From NCBI GenBank assembly GCA_036405515.1, contig DASWXM010000021.1:1-36890 (forward strand): a stretch of DNA of 36,890 nucleotides, given 5' to 3'. The DNA is from JASLCR01 sp036405515. GTDB lineage: Bacteria > Patescibacteriota > Saccharimonadia > Saccharimonadales > Saccharimonadaceae. A model generated the notes under the pieces. That model was not told the DNA's origin. It worked only from the letters and a program-made list of their open reading frames with translations, and did not search any database. This document shows, in pieces, positions 29,710 to 36,890 of this stretch (position 1 is the stretch's first letter; each line of letters begins with the position of its first letter). Position numbers and translations under genes: made by a program.

Positions 29710-31962
29710 TTAGATATCTTCGTTCGAGTTAAGTTCATCTACACTCGAGATAAGTACGTCACGTGGACGGTTGCCGTCAGCCGCACCAATCACACCCTGC
29801 TCTTCCATTTCTTCGATCAGGCGAGCCGCACGTGAATAACCGATGCGGAGTCGTCGCTGGAGGTAGCTGGTACTTGCCTTGCGGCCTTCTACAACTGCGC
29901 GTACTGCGTCTTGGTATAGTGAATCATCACTACTACCACCGCTATCCATATCCATCACCACCCCGCCCTTTGAGCTGATTTGCACCGGCTGAGAGATAAT
30001 CTCATCATTGTACTGTGGCGGCGACTGCATACGTAGGTGGTCAGTAATCTTGATCACCTCTTCATCCATCACCCATGCGCCCTGGATACGCTTTGGCTTA
30101 CTCATATCTGGCGTCAGCATCAGCATATCTCCTTGCCCAAGGAGCTTCTCGGCACCGATCTGGTCGAGAATTGTACGTGAATCGACTTGTGAGGCCACAG
30201 TAAAGGCGATACGAGCTGGGACATTCGCTTTAATGAGGCCGGTAATAACATTGACGCTCGGACGCTGCGTCGCGAGGACCAGATGAATACCGACCGCACG
30301 AGCTTTCTGCGCCAGGCGTACGATCAATGCTTCGACATCACGTGCCGCTACCATCATGAGATCAGCGAGCTCGTCAATCACAATCACAATGTACGGCATT
30401 GCACCATCTTCGACTTGCTGCATGTTGCCATCTTCATCAGCTACAGAAATCTTCTTTGCACTATTCTGGACCTTGCGATTATAGCTCGCAATGTCACGAA
30501 GTTTCTCACCAGCAAGCAACTTGTAACGACGCTCCATCTCGTTAACCGCCCACTTGAGCGCGCTAATTGTCTTTTCCGGCTCGGTAATCACCGGCGTGAG
30601 AAGATGTGGGATATCCTCATATGGCGCCATTTCTACTTGCTTTGGGTCGACGAGGATAAGCTTCATCTCGCTCGGACTGTTTCGATAGAGGAGACTCGTA
30701 AGAAGTGTATTGATCATGACCGACTTACCAGAGCCAGTCTGACCAGCAATCATCAGGTGCGGCATTTTATTAAGCTTGCCGACTACCGCTTCGCCGGAAA
30801 TATCTTTACCAACCGCAAATGACAGCGGATCGTTACCGGTCTGCCACTGCTTTGACTCGAGAATACCGCGCAAACGTACGTCGGCAGCCTTGCGGTTTGG
30901 TACCTCAATACCAACTGCACGTTGGCCCGGAATTGGTGCTTCGATACGCAGACTCTGTGCCGCCAAATTAAGCGCGATATTTGTTTCAAGCGCAGAGATA
31001 CGCGTCAGCTTTACACCAGCTGGTGGCTTGAGAGTATATTGTGTCACTTTCGGGCCAATGTTTACCCCTTCCATCTCGACGTTGATATTAAACTCACTCA
31101 GCGTGTCGTGAATAATCTGTGCATTTTGCTGCACATCACCAGCATCGGCAGGACTCTGCTTTTTCTCAAGCAGATTAAGGCTTGGTGCCTTCCAGTTTGG
31201 ATCTGTCGCGGTGACAAGCGCCGTCTTTTCTTCTGCTGCCTTGTCTGGCATAACACTACCCTTCAAGCTTGAGAGGCGCGGTTTCTTTTTATCTACCTCA
31301 TCGACTGTATCAAGTGTCGGCACGCCGGCGTTGAGCTTGAGCTCACCAATCTGCGTTGATGAGCCAGCCATATCTGCTTTGGCTGCTTTTTTCATAATCT
31401 TCTCGTTTATTTTCTGTTCTTCACGATCCGCAGTCCTTAGAAGATCCCGAAGCGTTGAGAAGATAGTTGCTGGCGAGAGCCGTAGCGCAATTAATGCCGT
31501 CAAGAGAATCAGAAGCACATAGATAAATGCTGCTACCCCTGAGGCTACAAGAGAAAGCATGCCGCTATTGAGTGTGTCACCGACAAAACCTCCGTTAGTT
31601 GTCGTATCAGCATTTTTGAAGAGACCAAAAAATCCGCTCCACCACACCACAAAAAGTGTCGAAGAGAATTTCACCACAAATGGTGCACGATTTTCTTCAC
31701 TGCGAAATATCTCAATTGCCACATATGTCGCCACAAGCGGCACAACATAGGTCGCATAACCTATCGATTTCAATGCAACATCCTGGAACCATTCAAGCAC
31801 TGGTCCACCGACACCGAACCAGGCGACAACAAAAAGAATCGAGAGCGCAATGAGCGCTACTGCCCCAACCTGCCCCCAAAAGCCTGCTGGTAGACGATGC
31901 TCAGGAGCCTGCTGCTTTGCGGAACGTCTCCTTGCGGTGCTGCGTTTTTTCTTTTTTGCCAT
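29710..31962 (-). CDS. ftsK: DNA translocase FtsK/SpoIIIE
   Basis: This 750-residue septal DNA pump segregates chromosome ends and activates Xer recombination. A basic N-terminus and about four membrane helices (between residues 30 and 160) are followed by a linker of about 110 residues. The alpha/beta motor domain (about 280-640) has Walker A GQTGSGKS (407-414), LILVDPKQVEM, VIVIDELADLMM (Walker B) and VHLVLATQRPS. The C-terminal winged-helix gamma domain (about 685-745) contains STSYLQRRLRIGYSRAARL, the KOPS-reading and Xer-activating module. The linker is short compared with E. coli FtsK. A TATAAT box ends ten bases before the ATG and no ribosome binding site is seen. Xer is encoded at 3037-3951, so both partners of dimer resolution are in the window. 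Confidence 0.96.
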   Translation of the reverse strand: MAKKKKRSTARRRSAKQQAPEHRLPAGFWGQVGAVALIALSILFVVAWFGVGGPVLEWFQDVALKSIGYATYVVPLVATYVAIEIFRSEENRAPFVVKFSSTLFVVWWSGFFGLFKNADTTTNGGFVGDTLNSGMLSLVASGVAAFIYVLLILLTALIALRLSPATIFSTLRDLLRTADREEQKINEKIMKKAAKADMAGSSTQIGELKLNAGVPTLDTVDEVDKKKPRLSSLKGSVMPDKAAEEKTALVTATDPNWKAPSLNLLEKKQSPADAGDVQQNAQIIHDTLSEFNINVEMEGVNIGPKVTQYTLKPPAGVKLTRISALETNIALNLAAQSLRIEAPIPGQRAVGIEVPNRKAADVRLRGILESKQWQTGNDPLSFAVGKDISGEAVVGKLNKMPHLMIAGQTGSGKSVMINTLLTSLLYRNSPSEMKLILVDPKQVEMAPYEDIPHLLTPVITEPEKTISALKWAVNEMERRYKLLAGEKLRDIASYNRKVQNSAKKISVADEDGNMQQVEDGAMPYIVIVIDELADLMMVAARDVEALIVRLAQKARAVGIHLVLATQRPSVNVITGLIKANVPARIAFTVASQVDSRTILDQIGAEKLLGQGDMLMLTPDMSKPKRIQGAWVMDEEVIKITDHLRMQSPPQYNDEIISQPVQISSKGGVVMDMDSGGSSDDSLYQDAVRAVVEGRKASTSYLQRRLRIGYSRAARLIEEMEEQGVIGAADGNRPRDVLISSVDELNSNEDI

Positions 31963-31972
31963 AACTGTTTTG

Positions 31973-31978
31973 ATTATA
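31973..31978 (-). promoter_or_regulatory. -10 box of ftsK
   Basis: TATAAT on the minus strand ends ten bases before the ftsK ATG, giving a leader of three or four bases at most. The upstream sequence repeats GTTAAC/GTTAA words, but no clear -35 is evident. Confidence 0.55.
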
Positions 31979-32019
31979 CCGTAACTATTAACTGTTAACT
32001 CGCTATAATTGTAGCATAA

Positions 32020-32037
32020 ATTGCAACAAAATGCAAT
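32020..32037 (-). terminator. Weak hairpin after the BspA-repeat gene
   Basis: ATTGCA (32020-32025) and TGCAAT (32032-32037) can pair around a six-base A-rich loop, 12 bases past the stop codon at 32050. On the minus strand TTATG follows. The stem is AT-rich, so this is only a possible terminator. Confidence 0.3.
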
Positions 32038-32049
32038 ACTTCTTATGTT

Positions 32050-34911
32050 TTATCGCCGCACATGTTTATGACGACGAAATACGAAATACCCGCTTGCTAG
32101 GATGAATATCGCAACGATAAAGCTTGATACCACAGGCAACAGAACGAACCGCATTTCCCTACCAAAACCTGTATCAGGTGCGTTAATACTTTTACCTTCA
32201 CCGTTGCCATTAGGTATGCCTCCCGGTGTTTGCGTAGGAGGAGTTGTTCCTCCTCCGGTTGAAGTAAGAGAGATAGCTGGACCGATTGGATCAACAATCC
32301 CACCATCCACCTGTCCATCATCGTCAAGTGGACCACCATCTTCAAGAGTATATGTCATTGTAGTCACTGGCGTACCAGCACGGTCGAAAGTATCAAATGT
32401 AATCCCGGAAATTGTACGATACTCATTAGTCTCCCAGCTGAATTTACGCACTACCCACTCTGAAGTATCATAGTGCTTGTCGTAGTAAACTGTTACCTTG
32501 GCACTACCGCCAGGAGTTGCACATCGGACTCCAAAATCTGTTACCCCTACCGGATACTCGTAACCATCATCTGCAACACCTGTGTAATCGGCGGGTGTCT
32601 CTTGACTCAACCATTGTACTGAAGCGCAGTTATTGCCAGCACTACCGAGCTGAAGCGTAACATATTCACCACCACCAAGTGCATTGTTGGGTATAGAAGC
32701 TACGCTCGCTTGCAAGTTATCTTTGATGCCATCGCCATTGCCATCGCCATTGTTTGGAGCTTGATCTTCTATATTGTCTTCAAAGCCATCTGCGTCACAA
32801 TCGAGTTTATCTCCCTGAATAGTCCAACTGAAACTATCAATGATTGCCTGTCGGGCTGGTATTGCATCGGTACAGTAGCTGACTCCATACGCATTAAAAC
32901 TTAGATTGGGCTGCAGCGACTGCGAGCTCCACCCTGCAAGGGTATGCCTATAATTACTTGGTGAAATTCCTGAGAAGCTTAGCATATAATCAACTTGATT
33001 CACAGATGACATATTCCATGCATCAAGAGATTGATTGAAAGCACGCGCGTTAGAAAATATTAAGTACATATTCGTAACGTTGCTTGTATCCCAATTGTCG
33101 AGTGGTTGATTGAAAGCCCGAGTATCCGTAAACATCGAGGACATGTCCTCAACGCCGGAGACATCCCAAGAGCCGATTGGTTGGTTAAACGAGGAGGCAT
33201 TGTAAAACATTTGACGCATGTTCGTCACATGACTTACATTCCAACTACCAAGTGGCTGGTTGAAAGCAGCTGCGTCTTGGAACATGAGCTGCATATCCAC
33301 AACATTCGACGTATCCCAGCCGCTAATATCCTGATTAAAAGCCGATGCGTCAAAAAAGAGACGATCCATCGAGGTGACATTTGAGACATCCCAGCTACCG
33401 ATTGGCTGATTGAAAGAAGACGCTCCCCAGAAAAGATGATCCATTGACGTAACGCTGGAAGTGTTCCAGCTTGTGATAGAACTATTGAAGTGTGATGCGG
33501 CCCTAAACATTTCATACATCTCAGTAACCTGAGCAACATTCCAGCTATCGAGCGATTGGTTAAAGGAAGTAGCCCCATTAAACATTCCAGACATACCAGT
33601 AACGGCAGCCGTGTTCCAGCCCCCTAGCGGCTGGTTGAAAGAGGCGGCACCAGCAAACATATATTGCATGTATTGGACTGCCCCCGTATCCCAATTGCTT
33701 ATATCCTGATCAAAGGTCGAGGCATCATTGAACATAGCAATCATATTAGTCACATTGCTTGTATCCCAGTTGCTGAGTGGCTGGTTGAAAGAGGTGGCAC
33801 CCGAGAACACATTACTCATATCTGTGACCTTGCTCGTGTCCCAATTGTTAATATTTTGGTTAAAAGCTGCCGCCTTGTAAAACATGCTGGCTATATCGGT
33901 AACATTACTAGTATTCCAACTCCCGATAGGCTGGTTGAAAGAGGTGGCATTTTCAAATGCCGATCTCGTCTGAGTAACCTGACTCACATTCCAGCTATTG
34001 AGCGGTTGATCGAAAGAGGTAGCGTCCTTGAAAATCCAGCTCATGTTAGTAACCTTACTAGTATCCCACCCATCAATATCTTGATTAAAGGAGGATGCGT
34101 TTGAGAACATAACACTCATATCGGTAACATTACTAGTATTCCAATTACCGATAGGTTGATTGAATGAGGTGGCATTTGCAAACATGTATGACATATCGGT
34201 AACATTCCCCGTATTCCAAGCACCGATGTTCCCGTTAAAGCTCGTAGCGCCATTCGCAAACATACCACTCATATCAGTAATATTACTCGTATCCCAGTGA
34301 CCTATATTACCGTTGAAATTAGGTGCCCCCGCAAAAGCATTCTCCATACTTGTAACATGACTTAGGTCAGGCGCGTCAGTAGCCGAGATTGTACCTAGAT
34401 TGATAGCACCGGCAAATGCAGAATCAAAATTCTGCCACTGACCCGTTCCCCACTGCTTAATATCAATAAGTTTTTTTCTATTTTCACTAGCCTGATTAAC
34501 ATATATCCGTGGAAATGATCCTCGTATACGAATCGTATACGTGCCAGGTACACCAAAGTCATGAGTGATGCCACTTGTCACACCAAACTGATCGAATATA
34601 CCGTCATTATTCCAGTCAACATCGTAATTGTAGCCGATACCACCGGTAGGGATAGTGATCGATGAATCATTTGGCGTATCTGAATTATCAGTCTTCCAAG
34701 TCGTCACAAAATCAGTAGAGTTAATCGCATCGGCATAGACTGGGCGGGTCGTAAGATTAATTACTCCAAGCAGTTGCAGTACAACAACGGCTGCACCAAT
34801 GAACGAGAAGCTAGCCGCCGAGTAGTAAAGAGGTCGTTTTGGCAAGCGTAAGCCCGCTCTACCACGCAAGCGGATAAAATGACGACGAGAATTGCTATAT
34901 TGCTTATGCAC
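32050..34911 (-). CDS. Wall-anchored protein with 18 BspA-type (DUF285) repeats and APDTG sorting tail
   Basis: The preferred start is the GTG at 34911 (953 residues), because TATACT ends six bases upstream. An in-frame ATG at 34941 lies in a hairpin and would precede this promoter. A basic N-terminus and a hydrophobic segment ending VYA form a signal peptide. A beta-domain follows (NYDVDWNNDGIFDQFG, a PKD-like or Ca-binding look). Eighteen 25-residue DUF285 repeats follow (pattern FNQPIGSWDTSNVTDMSxMFxxASS, roughly residues 197-645). Then comes an Asp/Asn-rich, thrombospondin-type calcium segment (DADGFEDNIEDQAPNNGDGN), a beta-domain and a Pro/Gly linker. APDTG (about 911-915), a helix and RRHKHVRR close the protein. 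It is a probable adhesin and sortase substrate. Confidence 0.85.
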   Translation of the reverse strand: MHKQYSNSRRHFIRLRGRAGLRLPKRPLYYSAASFSFIGAAVVVLQLLGVINLTTRPVYADAINSTDFVTTWKTDNSDTPNDSSITIPTGGIGYNYDVDWNNDGIFDQFGVTSGITHDFGVPGTYTIRIRGSFPRIYVNQASENRKKLIDIKQWGTGQWQNFDSAFAGAINLGTISATDAPDLSHVTSMENAFAGAPNFNGNIGHWDTSNITDMSGMFANGATSFNGNIGAWNTGNVTDMSYMFANATSFNQPIGNWNTSNVTDMSVMFSNASSFNQDIDGWDTSKVTNMSWIFKDATSFDQPLNSWNVSQVTQTRSAFENATSFNQPIGSWNTSNVTDIASMFYKAAAFNQNINNWDTSKVTDMSNVFSGATSFNQPLSNWDTSNVTNMIAMFNDASTFDQDISNWDTGAVQYMQYMFAGAASFNQPLGGWNTAAVTGMSGMFNGATSFNQSLDSWNVAQVTEMYEMFRAASHFNSSITSWNTSSVTSMDHLFWGASSFNQPIGSWDVSNVTSMDRLFFDASAFNQDISGWDTSNVVDMQLMFQDAAAFNQPLGSWNVSHVTNMRQMFYNASSFNQPIGSWDVSGVEDMSSMFTDTRAFNQPLDNWDTSNVTNMYLIFSNARAFNQSLDAWNMSSVNQVDYMLSFSGISPSNYRHTLAGWSSQSLQPNLSFNAYGVSYCTDAIPARQAIIDSFSWTIQGDKLDCDADGFEDNIEDQAPNNGDGNGDGIKDNLQASVASIPNNALGGGEYVTLQLGSAGNNCASVQWLSQETPADYTGVADDGYEYPVGVTDFGVRCATPGGSAKVTVYYDKHYDTSEWVVRKFSWETNEYRTISGITFDTFDRAGTPVTTMTYTLEDGGPLDDDGQVDGGIVDPIGPAISLTSTGGGTTPPTQTPGGIPNGNGEGKSINAPDTGFGREMRFVLLPVVSSFIVAIFILASGYFVFRRHKHVRR
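32970..34323 (-). repeat. Eighteen tandem 75-base DUF285-coding units
   Basis: The units encode 25-residue repeats with invariant Phe-Asn, Trp, Thr/Val-Ser and Met-Phe positions. Adjacent DNA copies share long identical words (for example around the codons for WNTSNVTDM), so unequal recombination could vary the copy number. It is coding repetition. Confidence 0.85.
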
Positions 34912-34917
34912 ATCCGT

Positions 34918-34923
34918 AGTATA
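34918..34923 (-). promoter_or_regulatory. -10 box fixing a GTG start for the BspA-repeat gene
   Basis: TATACT on the minus strand ends six bases before the GTG at 34911. The box and spacing are identical to those of the serine hydrolase gene. It argues that the in-frame ATG at 34941 is not used. Confidence 0.5.
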
Positions 34924-34927
34924 GCAG

Positions 34928-34949
34928 AAAGTAGCTTGCATACTACTTT
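34928..34949 (-). terminator. Hairpin after the RNase J gene
   Basis: AAAGTAG (34928-34934) pairs with CTACTTT (34943-34949) around an eight-base loop, 12 bases beyond the tandem TAG stops of the RNase J gene. No U-tract follows beyond the stem itself, so it is a moderate candidate. Confidence 0.45.
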
Positions 34950-34961
34950 GTGTAAAAACTA

Positions 34962-36878
34962 CTAGTAGCCGCGTGTGTCGATTTTTTGCTTTGGCTCGAC
35001 AGCTTCAGTGTCGGGCACTTGTCGTGGTTGGAATTTCTTTGCAGGCGGACGGTTAAATTCTGGCTGCTTTTGCTCACCAGGTTTTTTGCCCTGCTGCTTC
35101 TGGCCACCGCCACCACCAATTTCATTGATCACTGGAATCACAATTGGTGTACGACGCGTTTGGTCGTAAAGTACATGCGTAATCTCATCTTTGATCTCTT
35201 TCTTAATCTGGTCAAGATCAAACTTTTTACCGCCAAAGCTTCGAGCAACTTTTTGCTTCAAGTACTGGCGAATAAGTCCCATCAACTCTTCTGAATCACG
35301 GAGATAAATAAAGCCACGAGAGATAATATCCGGACTTGTCAGGAGACGGCCAGTGCCGCGCTGTACAGTGAGCACAACGACGAACATTCCTTCGTTAGCC
35401 ATATGGATACGGTCCTTGAGAACTACTTCACTAACTACCGCACCACTGTCATCATACATGATGCCACCAACCGGAATACGGCCAGCTTTTTTGGCACCTT
35501 CAGCAGAGATTTCAACCACATCGCCGCTGTCACAAACGAAGATATTGTCGCGCGGGATGGCGCATTCTTTTTCAGCAAGACGTGCATTGTGCACCAGCAT
35601 GTGGAATTCACCGTGAATCGGCATGTAGTAGGTTGGGTTGAGCGCGTTGATCAGCTTAACATGATCATCGTAGTAACCATGGCCAGAAAGGTGGAGCGGG
35701 CCGACACCTGTAAGGTGCGTTTTTCCGTTTTGGATCACTTCAGATCCCTCACGCATCAGACCGTCAACCGTACGTACGACGTACTTTTCATTACCCGGAA
35801 TCGGATTTGAACTAAAGACAACTACGTCGCTGTTCTTGATCTTGATATGCTTGTGTGACCCAGATGCCATGCGGTTAAGCACCGCGTTGAACTCACCCTG
35901 TGAACCAGTACAGATGATAGTTACTTTTCCATCTGGCATCTTTACGATATCTTCCATCTTCATGACGACATCTTTCGGTACTTTGATTGTGCCTGCACGT
36001 AGTGCTACTTCCATATTCTGGATCATCGAATAGCCGGCAAATGCGACCTTACGATCGTGCTTCTTCGCTTCATCAAGAATCACCTGCATACGGTGGAGCT
36101 GAGAGCTGAAACAACTCATTACCAGGCGAGAATTTGGATACTTATCCATCACCTGCCCCATGCTCTCCTGAATATCAAATTCACCATGTGTGTGTGTACC
36201 ATCCGACTCACAGTTGGTAGATTCGTTCATGAGAAGCAAAATACCTTCTTTGGCAGAAATCTCAGTTAGACGCTCAAGGTCGAACTTCTTACCATCGACG
36301 GGGTTTTCCTCAAATCGCCAGTCACCAGTGTCGATAAGCACACCGAGCGGTGTACGGATCACGATAGCTGTCGCATCTGGAATCGAGTGGTTCACACGAA
36401 CAAACTCGATACTGAAACTATCACCGAGCTGTGCACGCTCATGCGTTTCAGGATTCATCTCATAGTACTCAGGTTCATAGCCACTCTGGCTTTCTTCCAT
36501 AGTGCGCTTAAGCATACCGAGAGTAAACTTCGAAGCATAGACCGGTGCTGGCAACTTGTGGATGATGTGACGGAATGCACCAATATGGTCGAGGTGACCG
36601 TGAGTAAATGCCCAGCCACGAATCTTGTGCTTATTTTCCTCAAGATACGTCGTATCTGGTGTGATGTAGTTGATGCCTGGATAATCACCGCCCGGGAACA
36701 AGAAGCCACAATCGATCACGATAATCTCATTATCGTATTCGATCGCCATCATGTTTTTACCGATACCCATTTCCCCAAGGCCGCCGATTGGCATGATCTT
36801 GAGCTTTGGACCGTTTGTTTGCTTCTGACGCTTTTGGTCAGCAAGACTGAACTGACGCCCACCGTAGCCGTTATACAC
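34962..36878 (-). CDS. rnj: Ribonuclease J
   Basis: This 638-residue metallo-beta-lactamase/beta-CASP ribonuclease has 5'-to-3' exo- and endonuclease activity in studied members and acts in mRNA decay and rRNA maturation. The zinc site motif HGHLDH lies at residues 93-98. Further elements are ATAIVIRTPLGVLIDTGDWR, the RNase J hallmark LMNESTNC, HTHGEFDI, and the later MPIHGEFHMLVHNA motif. A C-terminal domain (about 450-555) is followed by a basic, Gln/Pro-rich tail of about 75 residues (GGGGGQKQQGKKPGEQ onwards) that may bind RNA. The GTG at 36878 is the first recognisable start. The frame stays open to the window edge, so a longer N-terminus outside the window cannot be excluded. Tandem TAG stops end the gene. 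Confidence 0.93.
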   Translation of the reverse strand: MYNGYGGRQFSLADQKRQKQTNGPKLKIMPIGGLGEMGIGKNMMAIEYDNEIIVIDCGFLFPGGDYPGINYITPDTTYLEENKHKIRGWAFTHGHLDHIGAFRHIIHKLPAPVYASKFTLGMLKRTMEESQSGYEPEYYEMNPETHERAQLGDSFSIEFVRVNHSIPDATAIVIRTPLGVLIDTGDWRFEENPVDGKKFDLERLTEISAKEGILLLMNESTNCESDGTHTHGEFDIQESMGQVMDKYPNSRLVMSCFSSQLHRMQVILDEAKKHDRKVAFAGYSMIQNMEVALRAGTIKVPKDVVMKMEDIVKMPDGKVTIICTGSQGEFNAVLNRMASGSHKHIKIKNSDVVVFSSNPIPGNEKYVVRTVDGLMREGSEVIQNGKTHLTGVGPLHLSGHGYYDDHVKLINALNPTYYMPIHGEFHMLVHNARLAEKECAIPRDNIFVCDSGDVVEISAEGAKKAGRIPVGGIMYDDSGAVVSEVVLKDRIHMANEGMFVVVLTVQRGTGRLLTSPDIISRGFIYLRDSEELMGLIRQYLKQKVARSFGGKKFDLDQIKKEIKDEITHVLYDQTRRTPIVIPVINEIGGGGGQKQQGKKPGEQKQPEFNRPPAKKFQPRQVPDTEAVEPKQKIDTRGY

Positions 36879-36890
36879 ACTTTTGTTTAC

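Noticed and set aside
32970..34323. Regular repeats that might be taken for a CRISPR array
   Set aside because: The period is 75 bases and codes in frame for DUF285 repeats; there are no constant palindromic repeats with unique spacers and no cas genes.
34912..34941. ATG at 34941 as the start of the BspA-repeat gene
   Set aside because: It lies in the loop of a hairpin and upstream of a TATACT box with leaderless spacing to the GTG at 34911, and has no ribosome binding site.

Overview
The window reads as chromosome of a small-genome bacterium of the Candidate Phyla Radiation, most likely Candidatus Saccharibacteria (TM7). The assignment is inferred from gene content, with no marker-gene tree. 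Supporting points are a Gram-positive-style type IV pilus cluster with several minor pilins, BspA-like and MucBP surface proteins, one sortase, a single Xer recombinase, an RNase J, many apparently leaderless genes, and TGA used as an ordinary stop (for example the ATGA junction at 5170-5173), which argues against the UGA-glycine lineages (Absconditabacteria, Gracilibacteria).

Layout. 1-3000: a SurA-like membrane chaperone cut by the window edge, a bacterial PH-domain membrane protein, tRNA-Arg(CCU), ndk and uppP. 3037-3951: a Xer-type tyrosine recombinase. 3983-16216 (minus strand): a type IV pilus cluster that reads, in transcription order, pilM-pilN-pilO-small membrane protein-pilB-pilT-pilC-pilin-pilD-four minor pilins. 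It is preceded by a 814-residue secreted protein of unknown function (16268-18712). 18764-25242: a surface-protein region with two clearly GC-richer, actinobacteria-like secreted proteins (18835-19842 and 23851-25047), a leucine-rich-repeat/MucBP wall protein, a sortase, and the housekeeping GTPase ychF. 25243-29593: tlyA, a membrane-anchored penicillin-binding/beta-lactamase-fold serine hydrolase, efp, a small membrane protein and the rpsF-ssb-rpsR operon with a structured leader. 29710-36878: ftsK, a second large wall-anchored protein with 18 BspA-type repeats, and RNase J.

How the parts fit: the pilus, the sortase and the repeat-rich adhesin-like proteins together form a contact apparatus, as expected for an epibiont living on another bacterium. 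Both repeat proteins end in an APD(T/A)G-hydrophobic-basic tail, a plausible substrate signal for the local sortase. The two GC-rich secreted genes sit behind AT-rich promoters (TTTACA-17-TATAAT or TAAAAT) and long leaders, and each is closed by an unusually long GC-rich hairpin, which looks like acquired coding cassettes under local control. One of them carries two copies of the palindrome CCAGACTGTCTGG in its leader, a candidate operator.

A recurring regulatory feature is a -10 box only 6-10 bases before the start codon with no Shine-Dalgarno sequence. It occurs at eleven genes, while ribosomal, pilin, sortase and secreted-protein genes keep conventional leaders. No CRISPR array, insertion sequence, rRNA or phage module was seen. 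No gene-free stretch exceeds 300 bases; the longest is 19843-20117.
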